Positions 1-9,900 of a stretch of 64,000 nt of DNA are shown here, piece after piece. Both the position numbers and the translations under genes were made by a program. A model generated the notes under the pieces. That model was not told the origin of the DNA and searched no databases. It saw nothing but the letters and a program-made list of their open reading frames with translations. Every line of letters starts with the position of its first letter. Within the stretch, counting starts at the first letter, position 1. Source of the DNA: Bergeyella porcorum. GTDB taxonomy: Bacteria > Bacteroidota > Bacteroidia > Flavobacteriales > Weeksellaceae. The DNA is taken from assembly GCF_042427575.1 (NCBI RefSeq), contig NZ_JBHMFD010000013.1, positions 186,001-250,000 of the forward strand, written 5' to 3'.

Positions 1-385
1 TACAGATGGCGTCTAAAAATGCAATGATGGCAAGCCAAAGGATAAACTCTGGGTGATTGCCGTACTGCATCAGCATAGCGATAGGATTGTTGAATAGAAC
101 AACCATCAGTAGGAAGGTGGCAGCTACGCCAAATACGAACCAAAAAGAGGTGTTGAAGTTTTTTTCTCGTTCATTTTCATCGGCAGAAAATCTAAAGAAA
201 GAGGTTTCAAATCCGAAGGTGAGAATGATATTGATGTAAGCAATCCACGCATAAAGATTGGTAAACACCGCAAAAGATTCTGCACTGATGAAGTGAATGT
301 AAAATGGATTGAGCAAAAAGGTAATAACCCTTGGTAAAATGGCTCCGATACCATAGATGATGGTTTCTCCTAGAAGTTTTTTCAA
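1..385 (-). CDS. Polysaccharide/lipid flippase-like membrane protein, N-terminal part (partial)
   Basis: Reading leftward from a TTG at 383-385 gives 128 codons with no stop before the window edge, so only the N-terminus is present. The start MKKLLGETIIYGIGAILPR, followed by long hydrophobic stretches at about residues 10-30, 40-60 and 80-105 with FETSFFRFS between them, is typical of Wzx/MATE-type oligosaccharide flippases, which move lipid-linked glycans across the inner membrane. A second in-frame TTG lies five codons upstream. The start is inferred from the -7 box only about 15 bases upstream, which leaves a very short leader. The rest of the gene and its partners lie outside the window, so the substrate is unknown. 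Confidence 0.75.
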   Translation of the reverse strand, partial: MKKLLGETIIYGIGAILPRVITFLLNPFYIHFISAESFAVFTNLYAWIAYINIILTFGFETSFFRFSADENEREKNFNTSFWFVFGVAATFLLMVVLFNNPIAMLMQYGNHPEFILWLAIIAFLDAIC

Positions 386-398
386 TGTAGCTATTTTT

Positions 399-408
399 TG
401 CAAAGGTA
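399..408 (-). promoter_or_regulatory. -7 box of flippase promoter
   Basis: On the minus strand this reads TACCTTTGCA, a perfect match to the Bacteroidetes -7 element TAnnTTTG. It would start transcription a few bases before the TTG start. Confidence 0.6.
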
Positions 409-836
409 AACATAGATTTTGAAATAATGTGGAGAGTGGAAATAAAGAAAGGAAAATGTTTTATAAGTCTATAATGAATAGAGTTGCTATTGGGTTTTGG
501 GTTTATAATGAGGTGTGGTTTTTAAAAATGATAAACGGAACGCTTGAAATCTATAAATTATTATCAAACAGTAGTGTTGGTTTAACTTACTTACAAAGTA
601 ATAGAATAAAATTTACTACACTTTGAAATAATATTGGGAAGAGCTTTCTCTCACTCTTCTTGCAGTCTCCTTGCGGAATTCTTCCCAAAAATCGCGTTTT
701 TTGGGAAGATTTGGGAAGGATTCCCGAAGAACTCCCGAAGAAACTACCTAAAATATAGGACAAGAAGGGACAGAAAGTGACAGGAAATGCCAACGAAGGA
801 CAATGTAAAGGTAAATTAATGACAAAAGATGCCAAA

Positions 837-930
837 TGAAGACATTTTGCAAATATATATTGAATATCAGCGTATGGGGAATTTAGCCTTGATTGAGTTT
901 GTGAAGTGTAAATTATTTATTATCAATGTT
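837..930 (+). repeat. Decayed copy of the MITE-like repeat
   Basis: The blocks GAAGACATTTTG, ATATTGAATATCAG and CTTGATTGA, then a GTAAATTATTTATTAT tail, occur in the same order and spacing as the inside of the repeats at 19788-19941 and 37228-37382. The 19-bp terminal inverted repeats are no longer recognisable, so this is a remnant. Confidence 0.5.
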
Positions 931-985
931 TTGTATTTTTTGTGTATCTAATCTAAAAAAAGATAAAGTTGTATTATTTTTTTAC

Positions 986-994
986 TATCTTTGC
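986..994 (+). promoter_or_regulatory. -7 box of the VGIN-type gene
   Basis: TATCTTTGC fits TAnnTTTGC and lies 16 bases before the ATG of the next gene, giving a short leader. Confidence 0.55.
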
Positions 995-1010
995 GCGCAA
1001 AAATTAAAAT

Positions 1011-1808
1011 ATGATGAAAAAGAATTTATTAAAATTAGGATTATTGTCTTTGCTGAGTTTTTCTATGATGTCTTATGCACAGACAAGGAATGTGGGGATC
1101 AATACAGAAGATCCAACAAGAACATTAGATGTAAATGGTATGGTTCGTGTGAGAGACTTGCCAGAAAAAGAGCTCCACAATAATAAGGAAGTACAAGGCT
1201 TTCTTTATAATGTAGTAGCTCAAGAAGATGGGACTTTGTCTAGACAACTAGTGTCGAGAAGAAGATGGAATCTTTATGAGTCTGCTTTTAATACAAGGTC
1301 AGATATTGAACGTACTCTACCTGAAGCTAATCAAATTACTGCTGATGAAACTCTGCCTGCAAATTGTTGGGAAATTCCTAATTCAGAATTATTTATTGAA
1401 GTACCTGATATAGCGAATACTAATGTCCTTACTAAAATTAGTTGGAATACATGGTTTGAGATAACACCAAGAGATATTACTGATACAGATAGAGGGAGTT
1501 TTAGATTTTATTTAAAATATCAGGAAACAGATAAGAATGGTACTCCTGTGGCTAATAGTACAGTAAATTATACAAAGACTATCTATATGACTTCTTTTTC
1601 TAATATCAACAAAGCAATTTCAGGTAACTATCATAGAGTTGGGATGACTCCTTCCTATTCAGAACGCTTACAACAAACATTCAAAAAAGGAAAGTACTAT
1701 AAAGTATCGTTGGTTGTAGGTTTAGAATCAATGAAGACAGCCGGCGTACTAATGGTGAAAAACTGGGGGATAAGTGGCGAAGGAGAAACTTATTATCAGT
1801 ACCAATAA
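1011..1808 (+). CDS. Secreted VGIN-type hypothetical protein
   Basis: A 265-aa protein that starts ATG-ATG; the second codon (1014) is an equally good start. Residues 1-24 form a signal peptide ending SYAQ. Directly after it comes NVGINTEDPTRTLDVNGMVR, a motif common at the N-terminus of flavobacterial surface and fibre-like proteins. The remaining 200 residues are beta-rich and polar, with no catalytic motif and no T9SS sorting domain that I can see. The protein is therefore probably exported to the periplasm or surface, with unknown function. It has its own promoter and sits between a structured gap and a strong terminator, so it is probably monocistronic. A run of nine Gs directly follows the stop codon. 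Confidence 0.75.
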   Translation: MMKKNLLKLGLLSLLSFSMMSYAQTRNVGINTEDPTRTLDVNGMVRVRDLPEKELHNNKEVQGFLYNVVAQEDGTLSRQLVSRRRWNLYESAFNTRSDIERTLPEANQITADETLPANCWEIPNSELFIEVPDIANTNVLTKISWNTWFEITPRDITDTDRGSFRFYLKYQETDKNGTPVANSTVNYTKTIYMTSFSNINKAISGNYHRVGMTPSYSERLQQTFKKGKYYKVSLVVGLESMKTAGVLMVKNWGISGEGETYYQYQ

Positions 1809-1951
1809 GGGGGGGGGTAAGTCTCTCTCAGGTGTAGGGATTTTTTGAGATCCTCATAAAAGATGTAAAAAAACTTGTCTCACAAGTTAGCTATACGGAG
1901 GGGAGAATCTTATGAATAGAATATCTAGAAGGTATTACAAATAAATATAAG

Positions 1952-1988
1952 AAGTCGTCTTACAATTAATTGTAAGACGACTTTTTTT
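1952..1988 (+). terminator. Strong Rho-independent terminator
   Basis: A perfect 32-base palindrome whose 16-base left arm is AAGTCGTCTTACAATT, followed by a run of Ts. It ends the transcript of the VGIN-type gene and insulates the protease genes. Confidence 0.85.
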
Positions 1989-2044
1989 GTCTTTTAAGTT
2001 GGTGTTAAATTTGGAGGGGGAGGTTTGATATATTGCTTGTGGTT

Positions 2045-2096
2045 GTTTAATTTATAGTTAAACTTTTGTTTAAATATAAATTAAATGTTTGTTTAA
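2045..2096 (+). promoter_or_regulatory. Candidate operator: GTTTAA array and dyads upstream of protease 1
   Basis: GTTTAA occurs three times at exactly 23-bp spacing (2045, 2068, 2091). Two of these are right halves of dyads with a 4-base spacer: TTAAAC-TTTT-GTTTAA at 2058-2073, which is perfect, and TTAAAT-GTTT-GTTTAA at 2081-2096. Related dyads lie upstream of the other two proteases. Regulator binding is inferred, not shown. Confidence 0.45.
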
Positions 2097-2191
2097 TTAT
2101 GTAATTTTTTAAATATTTTTTATAAAAATGTCTTGTTTGTTTGGTTTTTAGTTGTTAATATTGCTGGGTGAATTTTAAATTTTAATTTGTT

Positions 2192-5100
2192 ATGAAGAAA
2201 TCTACTTTGGTAAAACGAAATCTCAATATGAGAGGTTTGTTGCCAATTGCAGCAGGCTTTATGCTGATGCCAACATTTGTATTTGCTCAGACTGAGAAGC
2301 AGATTCAAGTTATCAAGAAAGAAACGAATGTTCAAGGATTGCAGCAGTTGCAGAAGGGGTTGAGAAAAAGCACCCTTACTACAAAACAGCTTAAGGCGAA
2401 AGCAGAAGAGAAAGGATTATTGTATTCTGGTGAATCTAATGGGCAGTTTTTTCAGTTGAAAGGATTTGATAAGAAAACAGGGAGACCACTTTACTATGTG
2501 ACCACCAATGTTGGAGCGTCAATGGGAACGGGAACTAATAAGCTCAATAGTTCGGCTGGGATTTTTAATCTTGATGGAGAGGGGATGAAAGTTCACGAAT
2601 GGGATGGTGGGGCTGTTTTGAAAACTCATCAAGAGTTTGGTAATAGGGTTACTCAAAAAGATCAAGCACAAGGAGCTAATGGACATGCTACCCATGTGGC
2701 AGGAACAATGATTGCGGCTGGAGTAGATCCTAGAGCGAAGGGGATGGCACCTAAAGCTAATTTGGATGCGTATGATTGGACGGATGACACTATAGAAATG
2801 ACAGAGGCTGCTATAGATGGGGCTTTGGTTTCTAATCACTCTTATGGATTTGTCAGCGGATTTGTTTGGGGAGGTTATTCAGGTCTCACGGGCTGGCATT
2901 GGGTAGGTTCTGATGATGATACGGAATATAAATATTATGGAAAATATACAGATAGTGACAGAGATTGGGATGTTATAGCTCAAAATGCTCCATATTATCT
3001 TCCCGTAAAAGCGGCTGGAAATCCAAGAGGAGCAGGTCCTGAGCCAGGTGAAGTTTACTATGTTCAGATATATAATGAAGAAACAAAAAAATGGGAATGG
3101 AAAGAATCTACCAAACCTCGCCAGAAAAATGGAGGAGAGTTAGGGTTTGATACTATTAATCACGGTGCTTTAGGAAAAAATATACTCATTGTTGGAGCTG
3201 CAGAAAAAATGACCAATGGGTATAAGGCTGCAACAGATGTGAAGATGGCTAGTTTTAGCGGGTTTGGTCCCGTAGATGATGGTAGAATTAAGCCTGATAT
3301 TACGGGAATTGGAGTTGGGCTCATTTCATCGGCAACACCTTATGATAATTCGTATGCATCTTTGAGTGGTACATCTATGGCATCTCCAAATGTGACAGGG
3401 TCTTTAATCTTGCTTCAAGAGCATTATAAAAATTTGAACAATGGTGCTTTTATGAAAGCTGCTACACTTAGAGCATTAGTTATTGGAACGGCTAATGAAG
3501 CTGGGGATGCTCCTGGACCAGATTATAAAAGTGGTTGGGGATTGTTAAATGCTCATAAAGCGGCTGTAACTATTTCTACCAATGGTAAATACGCTTTAAT
3601 ATCAGAAAAAACATTGAGAAATACAGCGGTAGATAAGATGAAGGTTGTAGCATCTGGTTCTGAACCGCTTGTGGTAACTCTAGCGTGGACAGATCCAGCA
3701 CCTAAAGATTTGCCGAGTGAACAAGAATTGAATAATAGACTTGCCACCTTAGTAAATGATCTTGATATCAAAATTACTAAAGATGGTGCGGAATATTTAC
3801 CGTGGAAGCTAGACCCTGCTAATCCGAATAATGCCGCTACTAAAGGTAATAATGCCGTGGATAATGTGGAGCAGGTAGTGATAGAAGAGCCGGAGGCGGG
3901 AGCTACTTATGAGATTGAAATTTCTCATAAAGGCGATCTTAAAAAGAATAAGATTATCTATAATGCAGATGGAACAATGCAGGTTGATTTAGAAAAAACT
4001 ACAATACAAGAATACTCTTTAGTGATTACAGGTGTTGATGAAGGGGTGGGGAAAGATTTAGGCATTAAATCTATAAAAGTTCCAGTGCCGAATGTGGAAT
4101 ATACATCGGAAACACCAGTGTTGATTGAAGTTGAAAACAAAGGTATGGAGTCGCTATCTGGAGCTGTTGTAAAGTATGAATTTATCAATGCTAGTACAGG
4201 AGGAGTGGTCTCTTCGGGAAATCTTGCTATAGACTCAATAGAAGCTAGAACAACAAAAACACTTCAGGTAAAGGTAGATCTTACAGAGTCTTTTGTGGAT
4301 TTTAAGTTTGTGGCAACAGTAGAGGTTGAAGGTGATGAAATAGATGTGAATAATAGGGATGAAATCACTATTCATAGTTATTTAGTAGATGTTACTTCAC
4401 CAGATAAAGCATTCTCTTATGGTTTTGAACAAAATTTACCAACAAGAGGTTTTACTTCTGAAGATGTGAATGGAGATGGAAAAACTTGGATGAGATATAC
4501 AGATCCAGCATTGTCTTATGCTGGTAACTCATTTGCTCTTAATTTTCCTGGAGAAACAGCAGGAACTGATGATTGGATGTATTCTAATCCATTTAAGGTT
4601 AAAGGTGGTGAAACATACCGAGTGTCTTTCTTTGCTAGTAAATTTCAGCCATTAGATGAAAATGTTTCAGCATATTGGGGTACTAGTCCGAATAAAGAAG
4701 CGATGACCAATTTGTTTGAAAAAATAGAAATACCTACCGAGCCAGGAGATTATAAACGCTATGTGTACGAATTTGTGCCTCAGACGGATGGTATCATTTA
4801 TTTAGGTTTTCATAATAAAGTAGATGCAGATAAAATTTCATATGCTGTAGCGATAGATAATCTGGATTTGCGCTATGCTAAAGGAAAGCCGATGGTAGAT
4901 TTCCGAGCAAGTAAAGTTAATCCTAATACTTTTGAAATGGTAGATTTGGTAGGTGATATAGTTACAACTGCTTCTCAGCCTGTTATTTCTCAGGAGTGGG
5001 TTGTAGAGCCTTCTACATTTGATTTTGTTGAGGGAACTGATAAAAATTCAGCTAATCCTAAAATAATATTTAATAAAGAAGGAGCTTATAACATTACTTT

Positions 5101-6640
5101 AAAAGCAACTAATTCGCAAGGAGAAACTGTAGAAACTAAAAATGGTTATATAGTAGCTAAAAACACGCCAGCAGTAGCAAGATTTACCAATACTCTTCCT
5201 ACTATTTATGAAGGGGAAGTGGTGAAGTTTAGGAATACTTCTATAGGTAATCCAATGCCAACGGAATTCAAATGGACAATCACTCCAAGTGAAGGTGTTG
5301 AGTTTGTTAATGGTACTACATCTGCTACTAGGGATGCGGAAGTTAAGTTTACTCAAGCAGGTCAGTACACTGTGGAATTGGAGGCGACTTCTAAAGTAAA
5401 TACCGCAAAAGTTAGAAGAGAAAATCTTGTTACTGTAAGAGGTGTTCACAATGCAGTTAAAAATATTGAAGGTGCATTCAGTGAAGATAAAGTGTCTTTA
5501 ACTTGGGAGAGACCATTGATGAATCCTGATTATGAAGAAAACTTTGGAACTGGTGTAGCGGTAGCACCAGAAGGTGTTACAATTATCAATGGTGGAGATG
5601 AGCGATCTACCTGGGTGGTTCAGAGTTTATTTAGTACCACAGGAAACGGACTAATGAATCAATCTTGGTATCTCTTTGATCATATTGATACGGATGATTG
5701 GTTTGTATCGCCTAGAATACGCTCAGGAGCAGAGTTATTGACTTACTCGGTAGCACATAGAAGATTTGAAAGATATGATGTTTACATCGTAGAGGCAGAA
5801 GAAGGTAGAGAAATAACTCCAGAATATCTGAAAACTGGGCACAAAGTTTATAGCTTCGATGGAAAAGAGCTCACGGGAAGCTTCGGAAGCTTTGTGAAAA
5901 GAAAAATAGATATTAAAGACTATACAGGTAAAGATTTCTATTTAGCATTTCATCACAGAACTAAAAAAGAAGATGAAGGATATGAGTTGGCTATTGATGA
6001 TATACTTGTAGGATACGATAATGAAGTGGCTACAGGCAAGACTACCGAGGAAGTTAGAAAAACTGAGAAGAATGTTCTTATGAAACTTCAGGAAGCTAAA
6101 GAATTAGTGTCCTATAAGGATGTAGCGGCTCATATAGCAGCTCCATCTGAGGTTTCAAGCCATCATAAAACAACTATGGCGGTTCTTAACTTGCCAAGGC
6201 TTACTGGTTATAAAGTAGAGAAAGTCAATACGGGTGTGGTGAAAGAAACCAATGATGTTGCGGATAAACGCTATGATGAGGTGGTAACAGCTAACGGACT
6301 CTATGCTTATGATGTGTATGCATTATATTCTGATGGTAAGGTTTCAGAACCGAAGAGAGTAGAGGTAAATGTTACCAATCTTTCCACATCCGATGTGAAG
6401 AATGAAGGCTTGAAAATCTATCCAAACCCATCCGATGGAAGATTTGTAGTAGAAGCAGGTTCTGGCGTTACTTCGCTGAAAGCAGAAGTTTACGATATGA
6501 GCGGTAAGCAAATCTACAAGCAAGACTTCAGAGGAAGCAAAGCAGACTTGAACCTGACCCAATATCCAAAAGGGGTTTATATCCTTAATTTAGTGGATAA
6601 CAACGGTAAAAAACAATCTGCGAAATTGATGATAAAATAA
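2192..6640 (+). CDS. Giant secreted S8 subtilisin-like protease with adhesin/PKD domains and T9SS sorting domain (copy 1)
   Basis: A 1482-aa exported serine protease. Residues 1-32 are a signal peptide (cleavage near FVFA/Q). A propeptide-like segment runs to about 110 and the S8 catalytic domain covers about 110-470. The triad is visible: Asp138 in HEWDGG, His165 in GHATHVAG, Ser395 in GTSMASP, with the oxyanion Asn277 in AAGNP. A jelly-roll domain follows (about 476-617), then a CARDB-like domain (622-735), a first cleaved-adhesin/choice-of-anchor-J domain (742-898), two PKD domains (about 900-1080), a second cleaved-adhesin domain (1112-1275) and an FN3-like stretch. The C-terminal type A T9SS sorting domain, with KIYPNPSDGRF, starts near 1405. 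The family is secreted across the outer membrane by T9SS and usually attached to the surface. The layout recalls gingipain-associated adhesins, but the catalytic domain is S8, not C25. Protein substrates are likely; the target is unknown. It is the first of three paralogs, each with its own terminator. Confidence 0.93.
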   Translation: MKKSTLVKRNLNMRGLLPIAAGFMLMPTFVFAQTEKQIQVIKKETNVQGLQQLQKGLRKSTLTTKQLKAKAEEKGLLYSGESNGQFFQLKGFDKKTGRPLYYVTTNVGASMGTGTNKLNSSAGIFNLDGEGMKVHEWDGGAVLKTHQEFGNRVTQKDQAQGANGHATHVAGTMIAAGVDPRAKGMAPKANLDAYDWTDDTIEMTEAAIDGALVSNHSYGFVSGFVWGGYSGLTGWHWVGSDDDTEYKYYGKYTDSDRDWDVIAQNAPYYLPVKAAGNPRGAGPEPGEVYYVQIYNEETKKWEWKESTKPRQKNGGELGFDTINHGALGKNILIVGAAEKMTNGYKAATDVKMASFSGFGPVDDGRIKPDITGIGVGLISSATPYDNSYASLSGTSMASPNVTGSLILLQEHYKNLNNGAFMKAATLRALVIGTANEAGDAPGPDYKSGWGLLNAHKAAVTISTNGKYALISEKTLRNTAVDKMKVVASGSEPLVVTLAWTDPAPKDLPSEQELNNRLATLVNDLDIKITKDGAEYLPWKLDPANPNNAATKGNNAVDNVEQVVIEEPEAGATYEIEISHKGDLKKNKIIYNADGTMQVDLEKTTIQEYSLVITGVDEGVGKDLGIKSIKVPVPNVEYTSETPVLIEVENKGMESLSGAVVKYEFINASTGGVVSSGNLAIDSIEARTTKTLQVKVDLTESFVDFKFVATVEVEGDEIDVNNRDEITIHSYLVDVTSPDKAFSYGFEQNLPTRGFTSEDVNGDGKTWMRYTDPALSYAGNSFALNFPGETAGTDDWMYSNPFKVKGGETYRVSFFASKFQPLDENVSAYWGTSPNKEAMTNLFEKIEIPTEPGDYKRYVYEFVPQTDGIIYLGFHNKVDADKISYAVAIDNLDLRYAKGKPMVDFRASKVNPNTFEMVDLVGDIVTTASQPVISQEWVVEPSTFDFVEGTDKNSANPKIIFNKEGAYNITLKATNSQGETVETKNGYIVAKNTPAVARFTNTLPTIYEGEVVKFRNTSIGNPMPTEFKWTITPSEGVEFVNGTTSATRDAEVKFTQAGQYTVELEATSKVNTAKVRRENLVTVRGVHNAVKNIEGAFSEDKVSLTWERPLMNPDYEENFGTGVAVAPEGVTIINGGDERSTWVVQSLFSTTGNGLMNQSWYLFDHIDTDDWFVSPRIRSGAELLTYSVAHRRFERYDVYIVEAEEGREITPEYLKTGHKVYSFDGKELTGSFGSFVKRKIDIKDYTGKDFYLAFHHRTKKEDEGYELAIDDILVGYDNEVATGKTTEEVRKTEKNVLMKLQEAKELVSYKDVAAHIAAPSEVSSHHKTTMAVLNLPRLTGYKVEKVNTGVVKETNDVADKRYDEVVTANGLYAYDVYALYSDGKVSEPKRVEVNVTNLSTSDVKNEGLKIYPNPSDGRFVVEAGSGVTSLKAEVYDMSGKQIYKQDFRGSKADLNLTQYPKGVYILNLVDNNGKKQSAKLMIK

Positions 6641-6666
6641 GTTTTTATTATTAAATCAATAACAAG

Positions 6667-6697
6667 GAAGTCGTCCAATAGGGGACGGCTTCTTTTG
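6667..6697 (+). terminator. Terminator after protease 1
   Basis: Arms GAAGTCGTCC and GGACGGCTTC around a 6-base loop, followed by TTTTGTTT. The sequence is almost the same as the terminator after protease 2, so the homology of the two copies runs past the coding region. Confidence 0.75.
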
Positions 6698-6796
6698 TTT
6701 AATGGTCGATGTGTAGATGGTTTTATGCTGTTTCTTTTTGTTATTTTTATTTTGTGATAATCGAAATTTTTTACTGTTAATTTTATTGTATTTTAA

Positions 6797-6833
6797 CTAA
6801 ACAATCGTTTAAAATGTTTAAAATCGATTGTTT
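6797..6833 (+). promoter_or_regulatory. Candidate operator upstream of protease 2
   Basis: CTAAAC-AATC-GTTTAA at 6797-6812 matches the 6-4-6 dyad of protease 1 at all but one position. It overlaps a longer inverted repeat, AAACAATCG (6799-6807) with CGATTGTTT (6825-6833), whose centre contains TTTAAAATGTTTAAAA. A binding function is inferred from conservation among the three paralogs. Confidence 0.4.
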
Positions 6834-6905
6834 TTGTAAAGTTTTATATTGTATGGTAAAAAAATAATTCATAAAATTGTAACAGAAATTTAAATAAACA
6901 TTTAT

Positions 6906-9900
6906 ATGAAGAAATCTACGAAAGTTAAAGCTTTGTTGGGAAACGGGCTTTTACCCATTGCAGCAGGTTTTATGCTGATGCCGTCTTTTTTCTTTGCTCA
7001 AACGGAGAAGCAACTTCAAGCAATAAAAAAAGAGACAGATTTTCAGGCTTTAAAGGTGTTTCAAGCCAATAAAAAGAAAAATACTCTTACTACGAAACAG
7101 TTGCAATTAAAAGCAAAAGAAAAGGGGCTATTATTCTCAGGAGAATCCAAGGGGCAGTATTTTCAGTTGAAGGGCTTCGATAGAAAAACAGGAAAACCTA
7201 TCTATTACATTACCACCAATGCGGGAGCAGCATTAGGTACTGCAACCAATAAACTGAACAGCTCTGCTGGAATTTTCAATCTTGATGGAGAGGGGATGAA
7301 AGTTCACGAGTGGGATGGTGGTGCTGTTAATGTGGCTCACAGAGAATTTGGAGGAAGGGTAGTGCAGAAAGATAAGCCATCTAGCAATAGTTCTCACGCT
7401 ACACACGTGGCAGGGACAATGGTAGCGTCTGGGGTGGATGCTAAAGCCAAAGGTATGGCTCCTAAAGCACTTTTGGATACCTATGATTGGACAGATGATG
7501 AAACGGAAATGGTCTCTGCTGCAATGGACGGAGCTATATTATCTAACCATTCTTATGGTTATCTAAGTGGATTTGTATGGGGAGATTACTCTGGGATGAC
7601 GGGTTGGCATTGGATAGGAAGTGATGAAGATACAGAATATAAACTCTATGGTAAATATACCCAAAGCGATAGAGAATGGGATGTTATTGCACAGAATGCA
7701 CCATTTTATTTACCCGTAAAAGCTGCTGGAAATCCAAGAGGTGATGGACCAGAGCCAGGAGAAACACATTATGTACAGGTTTATAATGAAAGTACTCAAA
7801 AATGGGAGTGGAAATCATCTACTAAGAATAGACAAAAAAATGGAGGCGAATTTGGATTTGATAGTGTGAATCAAGGAGGATTGGGTAAAAATATTTTGGT
7901 GGTAGGAGCAGCTGAAAAAATCAATGGTGGCTACCAGAAATCTTCCGATGTGAAGATGGCAAGTTTTAGTGCCTTCGGTCCGGTAGATGACGGTAGAATC
8001 AAACCTGATATTTCGGGGATTGGTGTGGGCATCTATTCTACCAATACAGGAGGGGTGGCGGCTTATACCACTATGGGTGGTACTTCTATGGCATCTCCTA
8101 ATGTTACGGGTTCCTTATTATTACTACAAGAGCATTATAAAAATCTGAATAATGGAGCTTTTATGAAAGCGGCTACGCTGAAAGCTTTGGCCATTGCTAC
8201 TGCCAATGAAGCTGGCGATGCTCCAGGACCAGATTATAAAAGTGGTTGGGGCTTGTTAAACGCCTACAAAGCAGCAACGGCAATATCTACCAATGGAAAA
8301 TATGCGTTGATTTCAGAGAAAACCCTTAGAAATTCAACGCAAGATAAAATTTCTGTTACGGCTTCTGGTTCAGAACCTTTGGTGGTAACCATTGCTTGGA
8401 CAGACCCAGCGCCTAAGGATTTACCATCAGAAGATACCTTGAATGAAAGATTAGCTACATTGGTGAATGACCTAGATGTGCGAGTAAGAAAAAACGGGGA
8501 AGAGTTTTTGCCTTGGAAACTAAACCCTGAGCATCCTGCTAATGCAGCGGAGAAAGGGGATAATACGGTGGATAATGTAGAGCAAATCGTGATAGAAAGT
8601 CCAGAGGCAGGAGCAGTGTATGAAATTGTAGTAGGACACAAAGGTAATCTGAGAAAAAATAAACTGATTACTGATGCTAATGGTGATTTGCAAATTGATT
8701 TAGAAAATACCACAACTCAAGATTATTCTTTGGTAGTAACGGGAGTTAATGCAGGAGTAAAGCAAGACCTAACAGTTAAGAAAATCAATGTAAAAGCTGA
8801 ATTAGCAGAATATGGTTCACAGACACCAGTGGAATTTGAGATTGAAAATAAAGGTGTAGAATCCACATCAGGTGGCGTGTTGAATTATGAATTAATCAAT
8901 GTAGATACGGGGATATCGGTAACTTCGGGTTCAGAAAATTTAACTGACATTCCTGCAGGAGGTGTTCTGAAGATCGAGAAAACATTGGATTTGAGCCGTT
9001 CTTTTGTTAATTACAAAATTGTGGCACAGGTCCTATTGTCAGGAGATGAGGTGGCTGTTAATGATAAAGAAGAAGCTTTGGTGTATGGTATTGTGGCAGA
9101 CCTTAGACCAGACGAAACAACGCATACCTTTGGTTTTGAAGATGATTTTACAAAAAATGGATGGCAATCAGAAGATGTGGATGCAGATGGCAGTACTTGG
9201 AGAAAATATGAGTCTTCTGGATTAGCTTACAAAGGAACCAATTTCGCTATCAATTTGGCTGGCGGTGTAAAGGGAACAAATGACTGGTTGTTTTCTAATC
9301 CAATTAAACTTAAAGGTGGAGCATTATATAGAGTGGTGCTTCATACCCGAAAATTCCAAGAGTTGGAAGAAGGGGTTCAACTGTTCTGGGGAACTGAGCC
9401 TAAAGTTACTGCGATGACTAATCCAATAGGACAAAGGATAGAAGTAGCAGATTTTAATCAATATACCCAGAATCATTTTGAATTTACAGTACCTAGTGAT
9501 CAGACCGTTTATATAGGATTTAATCACTTGGCGGCGGCAGATATAGAAACTTATGCTGTGGCATTGGACGAAGTAGTGGTGCAACACGCAGAGATGAAGC
9601 CAGTGGTAGATTTCGCAGCAAGTAAAGTAAATCCTAATACTTATGAAACCGTATCTTTTCAAGATAAAACTTTGGTAGCTTCTACTCAGCCAGTATTGTC
9701 TCGTCAATGGATTATTGAACCCGCAACATTTGAGTTTAAAGAAAATACATCTGCTGCTTCAGAAAATCCAAAAGTAAGATTTACAGCAGAAGGGACTTAT
9801 AAAGTGATACTGAAAGTGACTAATGCTAAAGGTGAAGCTGAAGCGGTGAAAGAGGCCTATATTACAGCGAAAAATGTTGCTGCTAGAGCTGGCTTTAATG

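Larger units (their letters stand above)
386..1010. other. 625-bp gene-poor gap with hairpins and a decayed repeat
   Basis: I see no convincing gene here; the short open frames have no ribosome site, signal or recognisable motif. The gap holds the flippase promoter at its left end. In the middle is a perfect 12-bp stem-loop, arms 680-691 and 698-709, arm TCTTCCCAAAAA, loop TCGCGT. It is surrounded by further copies of TTGGGAAG at about 634, 702 and 711, so alternative foldings are possible. A decayed copy of the MITE-like repeat lies at about 837-930, and the promoter of the next gene is at the right end. The stem is followed on neither strand by a clean T-run, so it is not an ordinary terminator. 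Confidence 0.5.
1809..2191. other. 383-bp gap: G-tract, terminator, protease upstream region
   Basis: The gap holds a homopolymer of nine Gs (1809-1817) directly after the TAA of the preceding gene, a small hairpin AACTTGT-CTC-ACAAGTT near 1872-1888, the strong terminator at 1952-1988, a TAAATTTG box at 2006-2013, and the GTTTAA array at 2045-2096 upstream of the first protease. A 10-codon ATG frame at 1912-1944 with GGAGGGGA upstream is too short to call. Confidence 0.5.

Noticed and set aside
429..626. 65-codon plus-strand frame in the first gap
   Set aside because: No ribosome site, no recognisable domain, and a composition like the surrounding AT-rich DNA.
587..835. 82-codon minus-strand frame across the hairpin block
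   Set aside because: It runs through the inverted repeats, lacks a promoter and looks like a chance frame on structured DNA.
1912..1944. 10-codon ATG frame with a purine-rich sequence upstream
   Set aside because: Too short to support; the purine stretch GGAGGGGA may be chance in this region.
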